Shown here: one piece after another, positions 22,300 through 33,370 of the stretch
Layout: each line of letters begins with the position of its first letter
Numbering within the stretch: the first letter of the stretch is position 1
Assembly (NCBI GenBank): GCA_973895155.1
Contig: OZ316897.1
Coordinates: forward strand, 17,422,001 to 17,486,000
Direction of reading: 5' to 3'
DNA: 64,000 nt
Source: Marsupella aquatica
Taxonomy: Eukaryota; Marchantiophyta
The notes under the pieces: generated by a model
Databases searched by the model: none
Told to the model about the DNA's origin: nothing
Seen by the model: the letters and a program-made list of their open reading frames with translations, nothing else
Position numbers and translations under genes: made by a program

Positions 22300-22610
22300 A
22301 AGTAATCCAAAAACATAACTTAAAAAGAAAACATATTTTGATGTAAAAAAAACTTGATCAGAGCCAAATTTTGTGGTTTTTTAATACAGGGGTCTACAAC
22401 CAAATTATCCAGCATTTTAGAATTTTAGAATTTTATGTGAAAAAAGAAGAAAACCAAACCTTTTATATGACCCTGACTATTTCTAAAAGTAGAAAACCGA
22501 AGGTTTTTCAAATATTTAATTTTTCATATAGCCAGTTTTTTAGTCCATATGAAAATATAGACCTCTGCTTATTATACAAAATTTATTTACCCTGGATTCC
22601 AACAGGGCCA
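22300..22610. repeat. dispersed repeat family X, right part
   Basis: Begins near ATTTTGATGTAAA, passes AATACAGGGGTCTACAACCA, ATTTTATGTGAAAAAAGAAG and TATAGCCAGTTTTTTAGTCC, and ends near TGCTTATTATACAA. The same order is found complete at 55090-55555. Confidence 0.6.
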
Positions 22611-25600
22611 CTCAGGTTGGACAACCAAGCCACCTACATATAAAAAAATGCTACTACTTGTCAAAAGCACCATGGAAGAGAGGGAGATCAAGCTGGACTC
22701 ACCAAGCCGGGGACCAAGCAGCCCCGAAGAAGCATCCTGGCCATCGAGTGAGCCAGATAGTAAACTGCATCTGGTCAAAATGATGTTAGAAAACCCAACG
22801 ATAATTATAGGTCGCTGTCATTTGGCCCCTGTATATCCCTCCAAAGGTTCTTCAATATATGTAGCTAGTAGTACTGAAAGCTAAAGCGGTGACTCCTGCA
22901 CTCCTGTGAATTGATTCCAAGATGTAGTTGATTCCGAGATGTAGTGGCATGTGGTGTGTAGTCCCTCGTAGAACTGCACTAAGTGCCCATTTGATCTACG
23001 TACTGATGTGGTTAGCTGTTCCTAATTTTTCTGATTAATGTGAGTTTACCTTTTTAAAACTATTCCTTTTTAAATCAAGTTAAGTTCCCTTTCGATCACT
23101 TGATCACATCAAGTTAGCTAGACATACGCAACAACAGATACCTGAACGAATCATTAGCTAAGACAAAGGAAGAATTAACAGAATAACCTCATTGTCTATC
23201 CTGCAAATATGTATAGACGGTGCTCCATAAACTTGGATCTGTAGCTGAAGGCCTAAAGGAAGTTTCAGCCTTGTCTAATGCACAAAAATGTTGATTTCGA
23301 GATGTAGTGCCGGCCTTATTACAGATCTAGTGCAGTACCCCAAGGAGGACCCCTTAATTCATTAAGTTCCAAATCAAAATTCGTGCAGCCGATTATGCAT
23401 GACTGTGCTGTTAAGCACAGGTTGTAGTGATTTCATTTACTGGGTTTAGAATTTATCATAAAAAATATTCTTCATTGTTTGTTAGAGATATTATGGAATT
23501 AGGCCAGAATGTAAAGAACCAATGGAGGTAACATGGCATCTGGAGACAACGTAAAACCAATGTAATGTTTTTTGTTTCCTGAATTTCCAATAGTACGTTA
23601 ATTCTCTTTTTATCTATATATATTCAGAAATTTGGGTTCATCTGTTTTAATTTATCGATGTTGACAGTCCCCAGAAAACAATGACTTAATTTTGAGACTA
23701 TTGGGGCAGATTAGATGGAGACACTAAAAAATACTGGAGGTGATTTGTGGGAGATATGCAAGGGTGGTTGTGGCCTTCATTGTATGCAGTCTACGTACAA
23801 CAAAAGTAGTGATTCTTGGACTGCCCACATGTGGTATGCATGAAAGTAATGCAGACAAATTATATATCAGAAGATTTCTACCGAGATCTGAGCTTAGCTA
23901 GCTTGTGCTGCTAACATGTACTCTCTTGGCTGTCCAGGCGTCACAAGCCGGCTCATGATGCCAATGTATTTAGCAGTACTTTCAGGAGTTTTGGATAAGT
24001 GGCTAATTACAGCTGATGACCATTCTCACTAATCAACTCTAATAAGATCCTTCAATATCCCTGACCCTATTATAGGATTTTGAGGCCTGTGCCCTGAGGA
24101 GGATGACCTAGAAGATATCCAAGATATCTCACTTGTGAATAGAGTAATGAACGTTTTGCTGAGTTCTAGAAGTAAGAAAAGTATAGTCTGAAGTACTCAA
24201 AGCTACTAAATCAGTGTAATGTTAGTCATTCTACAGGGATAAATAACGTGTTTTCATAGTAATCTGAAGACAGTGACCAGAATATTAGCAAATCCATAAC
24301 AAAAGAAGAAAACATCGAGAATTCCTATATTTGTTATATTGGACTGCATTTTTTGGTAGTTTACTTGAATCGATGTTTATGTTAATTTTTCAGATCGAAG
24401 TTCTTGGGGATGTTCGGCGATCTTGAAGATGCAAAAACGTTTCCTTCATTTCCCTACCAGTATTTAATTCCTTTCATGACCTAGATGATGCTTAATTCCA
24501 TTATTTCAGTAAGCATTAATTCTCGAACACATCTTTCATATATCTTTCTCGATATGTTGTAATTAATGCTAGTTATTTCATTCGAAAAGAAACGCTTGCA
24601 GGACGGTAAGCTAATAAATATAGTGGTACTCATTTGTGTAGATGGTATCAGATGGTATGAAGACGGTATCAGAAGCAACTTCAGTCTGAGTGGGAGCCAA
24701 GTTAGCCTCAAAGAACGTCACATGCACGTACCCAGAAAAATGAACCACTACCAGCTGGCTGCAAGCTGTTTTGGGAAGAGAAAAAATCCAACTAAGCTTT
24801 TTATTAGTTTTTTTGAGTTGTCTGATTATAGCTAGCCTAGAGTTATTTATTAGGCACATATATCATAGCAGCGCACGCGCATGACATTTTGAGAACACTG
24901 GAGCCTCGAAAGAATGAGTCAAGACACTGCTGTATAATTATGTAACTCCTTACTTCCAATCGAAAGAATTACTCAGAACCTGCTTATTAAGCTTTCTAGT
25001 GATCCGTCTCCGGCTCTCCCAACCCAGATATGGACCAAAGGCCCTAAAATCTTGCCCTGGTCTTGTCATTTATAAGCCCCAGCCTACTGGTGCGAAATGT
25101 AATATTGATCTATGGCTTGAAAACTAAAGAGTTATATATATTATTATGCATCATGCTGCAAGCGGGTTAGTTTCTGCAGAAAACAAAGTGAACAAGAAGT
25201 CCGATCTGTAATTCCTTTGGAAGAGAGGTGAAGTTTCGATCATTTGAGAGGGCCGGACGAACTACTCAATTTACCTGCAAACATTATCAACACCAACATC
25301 ACACGACCTGTGTAGTACGTATTTCCAGTATCATCTAGCTACTATTTTGGCAATCCTTCAGATCGAGTAGCTTGCTTTAATTGGGTGCTGGACTCTGACC
25401 AATGCGTTTCATGCTGTGTTATATATACTATGCAGTCTATGCTTTGCGAGGTAAGTGTGCTTAGCGCGCACTCCAGTCTGTCTTGTTAGTAGCCTCACAC
25501 CATTTGATTACATATTAATTTTACAACACTAGAAGCTACAATCAAATTAATGTAGATTACTTTCAAATTGTTTGAGATTTTACAAATCAGTCCATCAGAT

Positions 25601-25904
25601 GTTTACCAGATGAACTTCCATCATCAGATGGAATTCAAATGACAGTAACAAACTGAAGGAAATAATAAAACCTCTATGTATGGCCGCATGTTCGACCCAA
25701 ATCTAAAATATATATATATATATACACGAGGGCAACAAGCACAGAGTTAATATCTCCTAAGACCCAACTAATATCCATCATTGTCTCTAACCAGTACTTC
25801 ATGCAGTCTCTAAGCCCCAATTCCGAACCTCAGTGTCACTAGAATCTTGCTATAACAAGCTCAACGTCCACAACGTTTCTGGATCACTCAGAAACAACAA
25901 CGAT

Positions 25905-27845
25905 GTCTCTTCCTGTTGCACCATAGTAGCAATTACAGGAGTTGCTGCGTGAGGAGGAAGGACGAGTCCTTGAATCTTTTGCCAACATAGTACCTAAACG
26001 AGCTGCTGGAAAATACGAGCTGCTACGTGAGGAAGTACGAGTCCTTTCACTTTTTGCCGCCACAGTAAGTACCAATAGGAGTTGCTGGACAATGGGAGCT
26101 GGTGCTTGATGAACATGGAGTCATTTCAGGTTTTGCCTCCACAGAAGCAGCAGAAGCTGCTTGGCAATAGGAGCTGCTGCTTGAGGAAGATCCAGTCCTT
26201 TCAGGTTTTTCCGCCACAGTACCAAGACGAGCTGCTGGGCAATTAATAGGAGCTGCTGCGTGAGGAAGAGCCAGTCCTTGAATCTTTTGCCGACATTCCA
26301 CCCATAGGAGCTGCTGGACAATAGGAGCTGCTGCGTGAGGAAGAGTGAGTCCTTTCAGGTTCTGCCACCACAGTACTAGCAGGAGCTGCTGGGCAATAGG
26401 AGCTGCTGCGTGAGGAAGAGCCAGTCCTTTCAGGTTCTGCGACCACAGTACTACCAGGAGCTGCTGGGCTATAGGAGCTGTTGCTTGAGGAAGAGCGAGT
26501 CCTTGATTCTCTTGGAGCTGCTGGGCAATAGGAGCTGTTGCGTGAGGAAGATCCAGTCCTTTCAGGTTCTGCCGCCACAGTACCAAGACGAGTTGCTGGG
26601 CAATAGGAGCTGCCGCGTGATGAAGAGCCAGTCCTTGAATCTTTTGCCGACATTCCACCTATAGGAACTGCTGGACAATAGGAGCTGCTGCGTGAGGAAG
26701 AGCGAGTCCTTTCAGGTTCTGTCACCACCTGCACAGTACCAGCAGGAGCTGCTGGGCAATAGGAGCTGTTGCTTGAGAAAGAGCGAGTCCTTGAATCTCT
26801 TGGAGCTGCTGGGCAATAGGAGCTGCTGCGTGAGGAAGAGCGAGTCCTTGAATCTCTTGGAGCTGCTGGGCAATAGGAGCTGCTGCGTGAGGAAGAGCGA
26901 GTCCTTTCAGGTTCTGCTGCCACAGTACCAAGACGAGTTGCTGGGCAGTAGGAGCTGCTACGTGAGGAAGAGCGAGTCCTTGAATCTCTTGGAGCTGCTG
27001 GGCAATAGGAGCTGCTGCGTGAGGAAGAGCGAGTCCTTGAATCTCTTGGAGCTGCTGGGCAATAGGAGCTGTTGCGTGAGGAAGAGCGAGTCCTTTCAGG
27101 TTCTGCCGCCACAGTACCAAGACGAGCTGCTGGGCAATAGGAGCTGCTGCGTGAGGAAGAGCGAGTCCTTTCAGGTTCTGTCACCACAGTACCAGCAGGA
27201 GCTGCTGGGCTATAGGAGCTGTTGCTTGAGGAAGAGCGAGTACTTGAATCTCTTGGAGCTGCTGGGAAATAGGAGCTGCTGCTACGTGAGGAAGAGCGAG
27301 TCCTTTCAGGTTCTGCCACCACAGTACTAGCAGGAGCTGCTGGGCAATAGGAGCTGTTGCTTGAGGAAGAGCAAGTCCTTGAATCTTTTGCCCTCATTCC
27401 ACCTATAGGAGCTGCTGGACAATAGGAGCTGCTGCGTGAGGAAGAGTGAATCCTTTCAGGTTCTGCCACCACAGTACCAGCAGGAGCTGGAGCTGCTGGG
27501 CAAGAGGAGCTGCTGCTTGAGGAAGAGCGAGTCCTTTCAGGTTCTGCCGCCACGGTACCAATAGAAGCTGCTGGACAATTGGAGTCGCTGCTTGAGGAAG
27601 TGCGAGTCCTTCCACGTCTTGCCGCCATGGTACGAATAGGAGCTCCTGGGCAATAGGAGCTGCTGCGTGAGGAATAGCGAGTCCTTTCCTTTCAGGTTCT
27701 GCCACCACGGTACTAGCAGGAGCTGCTGGGCAATAGGAGCTGCTCTTAAGGAAGAGCGAGACCTTTGAGGTTCTGCCGCCACAATACCAATAGGAGCTGC
27801 TGGGCAATAGGAGCTGCTGCGTGAGGAAGAGTGAGTCCTTGAAAG
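25905..27845. repeat. minisatellite with 57-bp and 75-bp units
   Basis: Plus-strand units start with GGAGCTGCTGGGCAATAGGA, continue with GCTGCTGCGTGAGGAAGAGC and GAGTCC, and end either with TTGAATCTCTT (57 bp) or with TTTCAGGTTCTGCC and CACAGTACC (75 bp). Both lengths are multiples of three, so the minus strand keeps one reading frame across most of the array. Frames on other strands and phases (for example plus 26692-27330) are by-products of the repeat. Confidence 0.88.
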
Positions 27846-28436
27846 ATAGCTGCTGCCAGAACAACTCTCCACATAGCTCGGGAGGTATCTGTTAGATTTG
27901 CTGTCATTACTGTTGCGAGTATCTGAGAAGTACAGATCCTTAGACGAGGAGCAGACCCCAAACAGATGATTCCCCTTCCGCCTCTTAGGAGCATTCGTCA
28001 ATTCCTACCACTCGTCGTTACTGGTCAAGTAAGGGGCAGAATTGTCTGCTTCGAAGCTGGAGAATGAGTTCTCATCCGTTGAGGAGAAGGAAAAGTATTC
28101 TGTACAGTCCACACTTTCATCAGTGGTGGACTGTGGCGAACAGTCCACGACAGATCTGGAGTAGTAGGTCCTATCTGAGTATTTAAATGTGCACTAGAGG
28201 CTCTCATCCGTGGAACTGTAGTCCGACCTGGAAATGACATAGGTGTCAGAAAACTCATCTGCACTGCCCCCAGAAGCCGTGTAACTGTCCAAATCTGTGT
28301 CGGAAATGGAATCGCCGGAAGTCTCTGGAAAAGGATCTGTGCTGCTTCCAGAGTTGGTGTGACTTTCCTTCTCGTAAGAATCTGCGTCATTGCTTTCAGA
28401 GCTGGTGTCTCTCCGAATGGTAAGAATCTGTGCCAT
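26243..28436 (-). pseudogene. decayed Ser-rich repeat protein gene
   Basis: Reading the minus strand from an ATG at 28436 (MAQILTIRRD), one frame runs through an acidic Ser/Thr/Asp region (TSSESNDADSYEKES, SGDSISDTDLDSY) and a basic step (PKRRKG), then the minisatellite, which encodes repeats like RTRSSSRSSSYCPAAP-GTV-AEPE. It is broken by TAG at 28194-28196 and TAG at 28005-28007, by a 1-base loss near 27750 and by a 5-base gain near 27687. Together these two indels exactly explain the frame of the 461-codon stretch ending at 26243, where a 4-base insertion adds a stop. I recognise no domain family. Introns removing the stops cannot be excluded, but decay is simpler. An in-frame open stretch continues upstream to 28580 without an ATG. 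Confidence 0.5.
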
Positions 28437-28580
28437 TGAAAGAGCCACTCGTAGGTTCAGGGCCGCCTTTGCCACAACTGCTGGAGGAGAATCGGCGCTG
28501 ACAATCCATCGTGAGATCGGAGGAAGGAGAAGCTCAAAGACGCAGTAGGATGTACTTGGGCACGAAAGCAAAATCAACAC

Positions 28581-29734
28581 GAGAAATGGATGTCGGATCG
28601 AATGAATGAACTTGACAGTGAATGTTTGTCCTTAAATGCTGTCTATAGAAAGAACTAGATCACTAGTCAGTTCAATGTTCAACCCCAAGCTGACAGGAAA
28701 GTTCCGGTTCGTCGTTGCATCCCGACAACAACAAAACCTACACATACGTGTATGATCCAGTTTTATCAGTTTGAACAGACTATTGACCATGTTAATTTTC
28801 TAGGGCACTGTCAATTGGCAGTTCCAACCGGAACTCCTTTCACTATCTGCGTCAGGTGTTTGGTTCGTCAGGTGTTTGGTTCTGAAGAATCAGCACTTCG
28901 TAAGCCTTTCTTAATCCTTTCTTACATCATAACCTTCCATCACAAGCCGCATTCCTAGAAGTTTGGCATCGACGATTTGACATTCAAGAATCAGGGGGTC
29001 GTTTTCACAAATTTGGCATCCCAAATCTGGTAGCGAAAGAAACTTGAGAGCGGTGTTAGACATTTTCTAGTGAACTTCGGTAATGCAATCAAGTGTTGGG
29101 CCATCCATTAAGAATTTTAATGGCGGACAATTTTTCCAACCGTTGCTATTTCGGGCGTTACCCACAACAGCCAAGAACTGCTCTTTGACATGGGCTACTA
29201 ATTCCTATAGGCCCGTTTCCTATCTTGGGGAATAAACGAAATTCGGAGCATTTCGCCCAGGGGCATGACTTATTTTGCCTCCCGGTTCCACTTTGGTCAC
29301 ACTGTTGGCTTCCAGTATGGTGAAAGGCGACCGCACCATAAGGTAACCCCTGCTCAAAACCTTGCAGCAGTCACAACATCACCTCCAGAAGACTTGAAAT
29401 TAAAACAGATTGCATGAGAACTTCACTTAGACAGCTACCTATAAAATTAATTCATTCGCCAACTTTGCAATTGCGGACTGCTACTAAGAGCTGCCCAGTT
29501 CGAATATTTATGCCTGCAGTGGTCAGCTCTATGTACAAGACAGCAGACGATTACTACTGAGGACCTGATCATCAAATCAAAGACTCTGATCGAACCATTG
29601 AAGATTTGAATTACGAAACACTCAGGAGACTGGCAGAACGCTATTATCAGGGCTTGTGACGAGTTTCATTATCTGCAACCCAACTGAAATGACATGATCG
29701 TGTCTAACTCAATAAATTATCATACAAGGTAACA
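28581..29734. other. non-genic spacer
   Basis: No protein family recognised on either strand. A short open stretch near 29240-29340 followed by a GT looks exon-like, but I cannot assign it. Confidence 0.4.
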
Positions 29735-30440
29735 TCATTGGCTGCCAGGAGCCTCAAAATCATTGATGGGTGGCACAAATGTGCAGCAAAAGGATTCCTT
29801 GTCTTTGAGAACCAACGAAGTTCCATCCGGATTCCACTTCAAGTCATTGGCAGCAAAATTAGGGAGTGGTATATTCACACAACAGGCCCCAGCTGGTGTC
29901 CACATGTACAAACTTGAACTCCCAGTGCAAAATGCAAGACGTGTCTGCATTGGATCCCATGCTGCTGCACGAATTGTCTTCTTTTGTGTGAGAATGGCCA
30001 CCAACTCCAGGTGAGCAACATCCCAAATCCAGAGAGCATTTGCCATGTTATCATTACGTGTAAGGATGAAACAACTGTCTGGGCTCCAGGAAAGTAAACC
30101 TGATTATACGAAGATCCGATACAACATTTCAAGACTTAGAATAACCATCGTAACAATAATATATCAGCTCAAGAAACTATCGAGAAGCTTATCCAAAAAT
30201 TTCACGCGACTACAGTAATCTTGCTTCTACCCGCATTGAGAATGTTAACTAAGAATCCCAACAGGTGAGCAAATGAGAACACGTGAGGAATGCAAAGCTT
30301 ACCAAGGCCTTGCTTTGGGATTGGGCTTATTGGGGTGGGGCTTTTCAGATTTCATTGTCACTGCTGAGAAGTCAACGACCTCATGTGTTCTGGTTGGTCC
30401 TTCAATTGGTTTGTCAGTGTCCTTGGAGCCAAGTCTTATT
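29735..30440 (-). pseudogene. WRAP73: WRAP73 (WD-repeat) 3' end, two exons with a frameshift
   Basis: The last exon (30099-29735) encodes LLSWSPDSCF-like start, TRNDNMANALWIWDV, AAAWDPMQTRLAFCTG, LYMWTPAGACCV and LKDKESFCC, then a stop. These are the terminal WD blocks of plant WRAP73 (WDR8), a spindle-pole/centriolar-satellite partner in other eukaryotes. The preceding exon (about 30440-30302) gives THEVVDFSAV and PNKPNPK, then should read QGLG across the splice. The DNA has CCCAAAGCAAGG, one A too many, which shifts the frame just before the GT donor at 30301-30300. The N-terminal WD repeats, which should be upstream on this strand (beyond 30440), are not found up to 33 kb. So this is a truncated remnant, or a gene with very long introns plus a consensus error. 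Confidence 0.6.
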
Positions 30441-32872
30441 CATTAAAATGTGAGCTATTTCCTCTCAAAGCTACCTCTGATCAGTGTGTAATACTTCAAA
30501 AAACAAAGAAACCTCCATCAGGAAACCCTGAAAATCTGTCGAAACAGATGGTTTTGCTAATTCAGTATGACGAGGATAAGTAAAACAAAATGAATAAAAA
30601 CATTATCTCGGACCTAGAAATGGACAAGCAAATAACATTCCGGTAATAGGTAGAGAGAGTGGGAGGAAATTATCATTTAATCAAAGAAGCGCAAAAAGCA
30701 CTATTCTCTAAAATAGTGAATGTTTTTAACTGTCTACCGAGGTTCAATAAGGGCACCTCGGTATTGGAGGAAGCACCCAATGAACTCAAAATTAAAGATG
30801 TGTGAATGCATCTAACTTGGTCCAAACTTAGATTATGGAAACTGCCCTCTCAATTGTCACTCTGAAATTTCGTGACAAGGAAGGGGAAGAGACCTGGCCT
30901 TTTCGTGACTATATTTATTGTAAGATTTGGCTTCATTCAAATTTTGTAATGACATACAATTAGTTGTAGTTGTTCATCCTTAAGTTAAGATTTGAATTAA
31001 GCTTAGTTGCTAACAATGCCACTCACTGGAAGAATTCCAGCCCAGGGTCCTCAATTACTTTTTCCCAACCAGTCAAACTCAAATAGATATAAAGTATTGG
31101 TTTTAGGGGAATACTTACCGGTTTTGTAAAAAATTGATAAGGGTTTGAAAATCAAACTTTTTGGCATTGCAAAAATATAGAATCTAAAGCCCGGGGTGAA
31201 CAGAGACATCTGCCCATCCCCATGAACTGCATAAAGCAATCTCTGCTTTACATGACTGAAAAAGAAAAAGGAACAGGCGGATCGCGCGAATGGCAGTTAA
31301 CTACTTGACTACCTTTTGGAGAAAATAGTAAAAACTTCAAAACATGTTTTCTTAAAAAGGACTCTGTTTAGTGTAATGTTAAACATATGGCTTAGTTAAC
31401 AGCGTTGCTTGGAGAAGAATGCTTCTTTGTCTTGAAGTTAAAATCTTAATTCAATTGAAGGAAGCAAAGTGCATCAAAGCGTGATCAAAAACATTTGCCA
31501 CACTCCATTGCTCAATATCATGGATCTGAGGCCGCAGCTGGAGTTAATTGTCAAGTCGTCGCGAACTGACGTAGCACAGTTTAGGAATGTGCATGATGTC
31601 TACAACTTACTTTACAGGGACATGAAAGTTGTAACTATTGGGACATGAACTACATAGATTCAATGAACGAACGAAACACGTGCCGTATGAATTCATGGAT
31701 TGAATCGATAGTTTAAAATTCGGAGCCAATTCTTATTGAAAGTAGGCAGCAACAAGAGGGCCAAACATAGCAACATCAAATTATTAGCTTGAATTCCAAA
31801 CTTTTGGCGGGCTCGCCGATCATGTTTCGGACAAGTCCGACCGACAGGTTTGAAGCAAGAGAATTTGTTCTTTGTTGATTGAAATTTTGAGGACTTGCAG
31901 TGGGAGCGATGGAGTTGGAGGCGGAGGGTCCAGTCTACAATCCAGAAAGCGATTCGATAGTCCAACTACAACCCACAAAGCATTCAACAGTCCAACTGCA
32001 ATCGAGAAAGGAACAAAACAGCAGCACGGGCCCGTTGTAATGCCAATGACGTCACTGCTATGACATATTAGACATGTTTCCACTCACGGCCCCGATGACT
32101 TCCTGGAATGCGAGATATCCTTAAACAGAAATTTCTGTTAAGAACCCTGGAATGCGAGATATCCTTGAACAGATTTTCTGTTAAGAACCACTCTCAGAAC
32201 TTTAGAGTGCAGTAGACATAATCCACCCTGTAGTGCTAGTTTGCATTGAATTTTGTTGTAGACCTCAACTTTCTTGAGTGGAATCTACAAGGCCAGTCAA
32301 TTTTCTCTCCAAGTACGTAGTAAACTTATCGATTGTACCGTCCTTCCTCATATATGGCTGAGATCCCATCTTCTTCCCAGGCCGTTTCCAAAGTGCTTCC
32401 TCTACATCCTCAATCAACTTTAAATCCTATGGCTGCAGTCTCAAATCGAAACTTGTCTCAACTTGTTCTGGCCGTCTTATAAATAATTAGATGGAATCAA
32501 CTCATCTACAGTGAAGATCTTATACATCAGCCGCCTCATTTCTGGTCGTCCTTAGACTACATCGCCAAGACCATGAATAGCATGTTGCACACTTGTAGTC
32601 GCAAAGTTGCGCAGGCGACGGTTTCTCTCAAATTGATCTATACGTTCTTCACCGTATATGATGTGTTGATGCAATTATTTCTCTCTCAAGGTTCGTCCGC
32701 ATATCCGATTTAAGACTTCAGAGGAAAGTACCTGCAAGCCACCTGCTTTTCGTGTCCTTTCAGCCCCTCCAATTCTTCATTGTGAAACAAAATCCGGTCC
32801 AATGAAGCCTGTTCGAACCAGTATGGGAGCAACTTCTTGCTAGTCAAATTAAAACTCTATCCCTCATTGTTC
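30441..32872. other. non-genic spacer with a short tandem duplication
   Basis: I searched the minus strand for more WRAP73 exons and found none I could support. At 32103-32190 two copies of about 50 bp (GGAATGCGAGATATCCTT... TTTCTGTTAAGAACC) stand in tandem. No other structure seen. Confidence 0.45.
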
Positions 32873-33370
32873 CTACTCTCTCTCCCTGGGATAATTCTGT
32901 AGAAAGAGCTCACAGAGTGCAAGCCCTGTTACAAACTGCCCCAAAAACCAGAGGCGCGAATGCCCTATTCCTACCCATTTAGTTTTACCACGACGAGTGA
33001 ACTGATAATTGAATGCAAGGAAAAGAAGGAATCTAAAATGGCTGACAGAACTATCTTCCCGAGGCTCTAGAACTTCAAGGTCGTAACCTAAAGCATTCTT
33101 CGCCTCGAGGAGATATTCGTCCATCCATTGCTCGTCGTCTTTCGTCAGCCTTTTCACGGGGAGACACGAGCTCAACAAAGGGAAGGAATTCAGCTGCAAT
33201 TGCGGCCTCTGAAGGAACCGCTCCGCCAATTTCTGGTCACTCAGCGGCGGCTTCAGGATCAGCTGCCGCAGAGTAGGCTTCTTCTTTTCCTCATGTTGCT
33301 TTGGGAGGGAAGGAGGCGACGCGATACTGTCCTCCGCCACAGGATCTGAGAGCGTCGACAGACTGCACAC
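32873..33370 (-). CDS. unrecognised plant-type ORF
   Basis: An open frame of about 165 codons with no ATG at its upstream end, so it is probably an internal or last exon. It includes LRQLILKPPLSDQKLAERFL, RPQLQLNSFPLLSSCLP and DDEQWMDEYLLEAKNALGYD, which look like a conserved, non-repetitive protein, but I cannot name the family. The last 55 codons (after EPREDSS) may be intron read-through. Overlapping frames upstream (33259-33661) might hold an earlier exon (Arg/Lys-rich), but no clean splice pair joins them. Confidence 0.3.
   Translation of the reverse strand: MCSLSTLSDPVAEDSIASPPSLPKQHEEKKKPTLRQLILKPPLSDQKLAERFLQRPQLQLNSFPLLSSCLPVKRLTKDDEQWMDEYLLEAKNALGYDLEVLEPREDSSVSHFRFLLFLAFNYQFTRRGKTKWVGIGHSRLWFLGQFVTGLALCELFLQNYPRERE

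Larger units (their letters stand above)
20802..25904. other. long non-genic region
   Basis: AT-rich sequence with no frame that I can assign to a protein. It contains two pieces of a dispersed repeat (20880-21160 and 22300-22610), and a (TA)n microsatellite at about 25708-25725. Short open frames, such as 22648-22884 on the plus strand, have no family features. Confidence 0.5.

Noticed and set aside
23940-24030. Exon-like plus-strand stretch (VTSRLMMPMYLAVLSG, then LDKWLITADDH)
   Set aside because: Looked protein-like but it is short, has no splice partners or neighbouring exons, and I could not assign a family.
26692-27330. Plus-strand 212-codon frame with RKSESFQVL and ELLGNRSC repeats
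   Set aside because: Opposite-strand reading of the minisatellite; no non-repeat sequence at either end and no ATG context.
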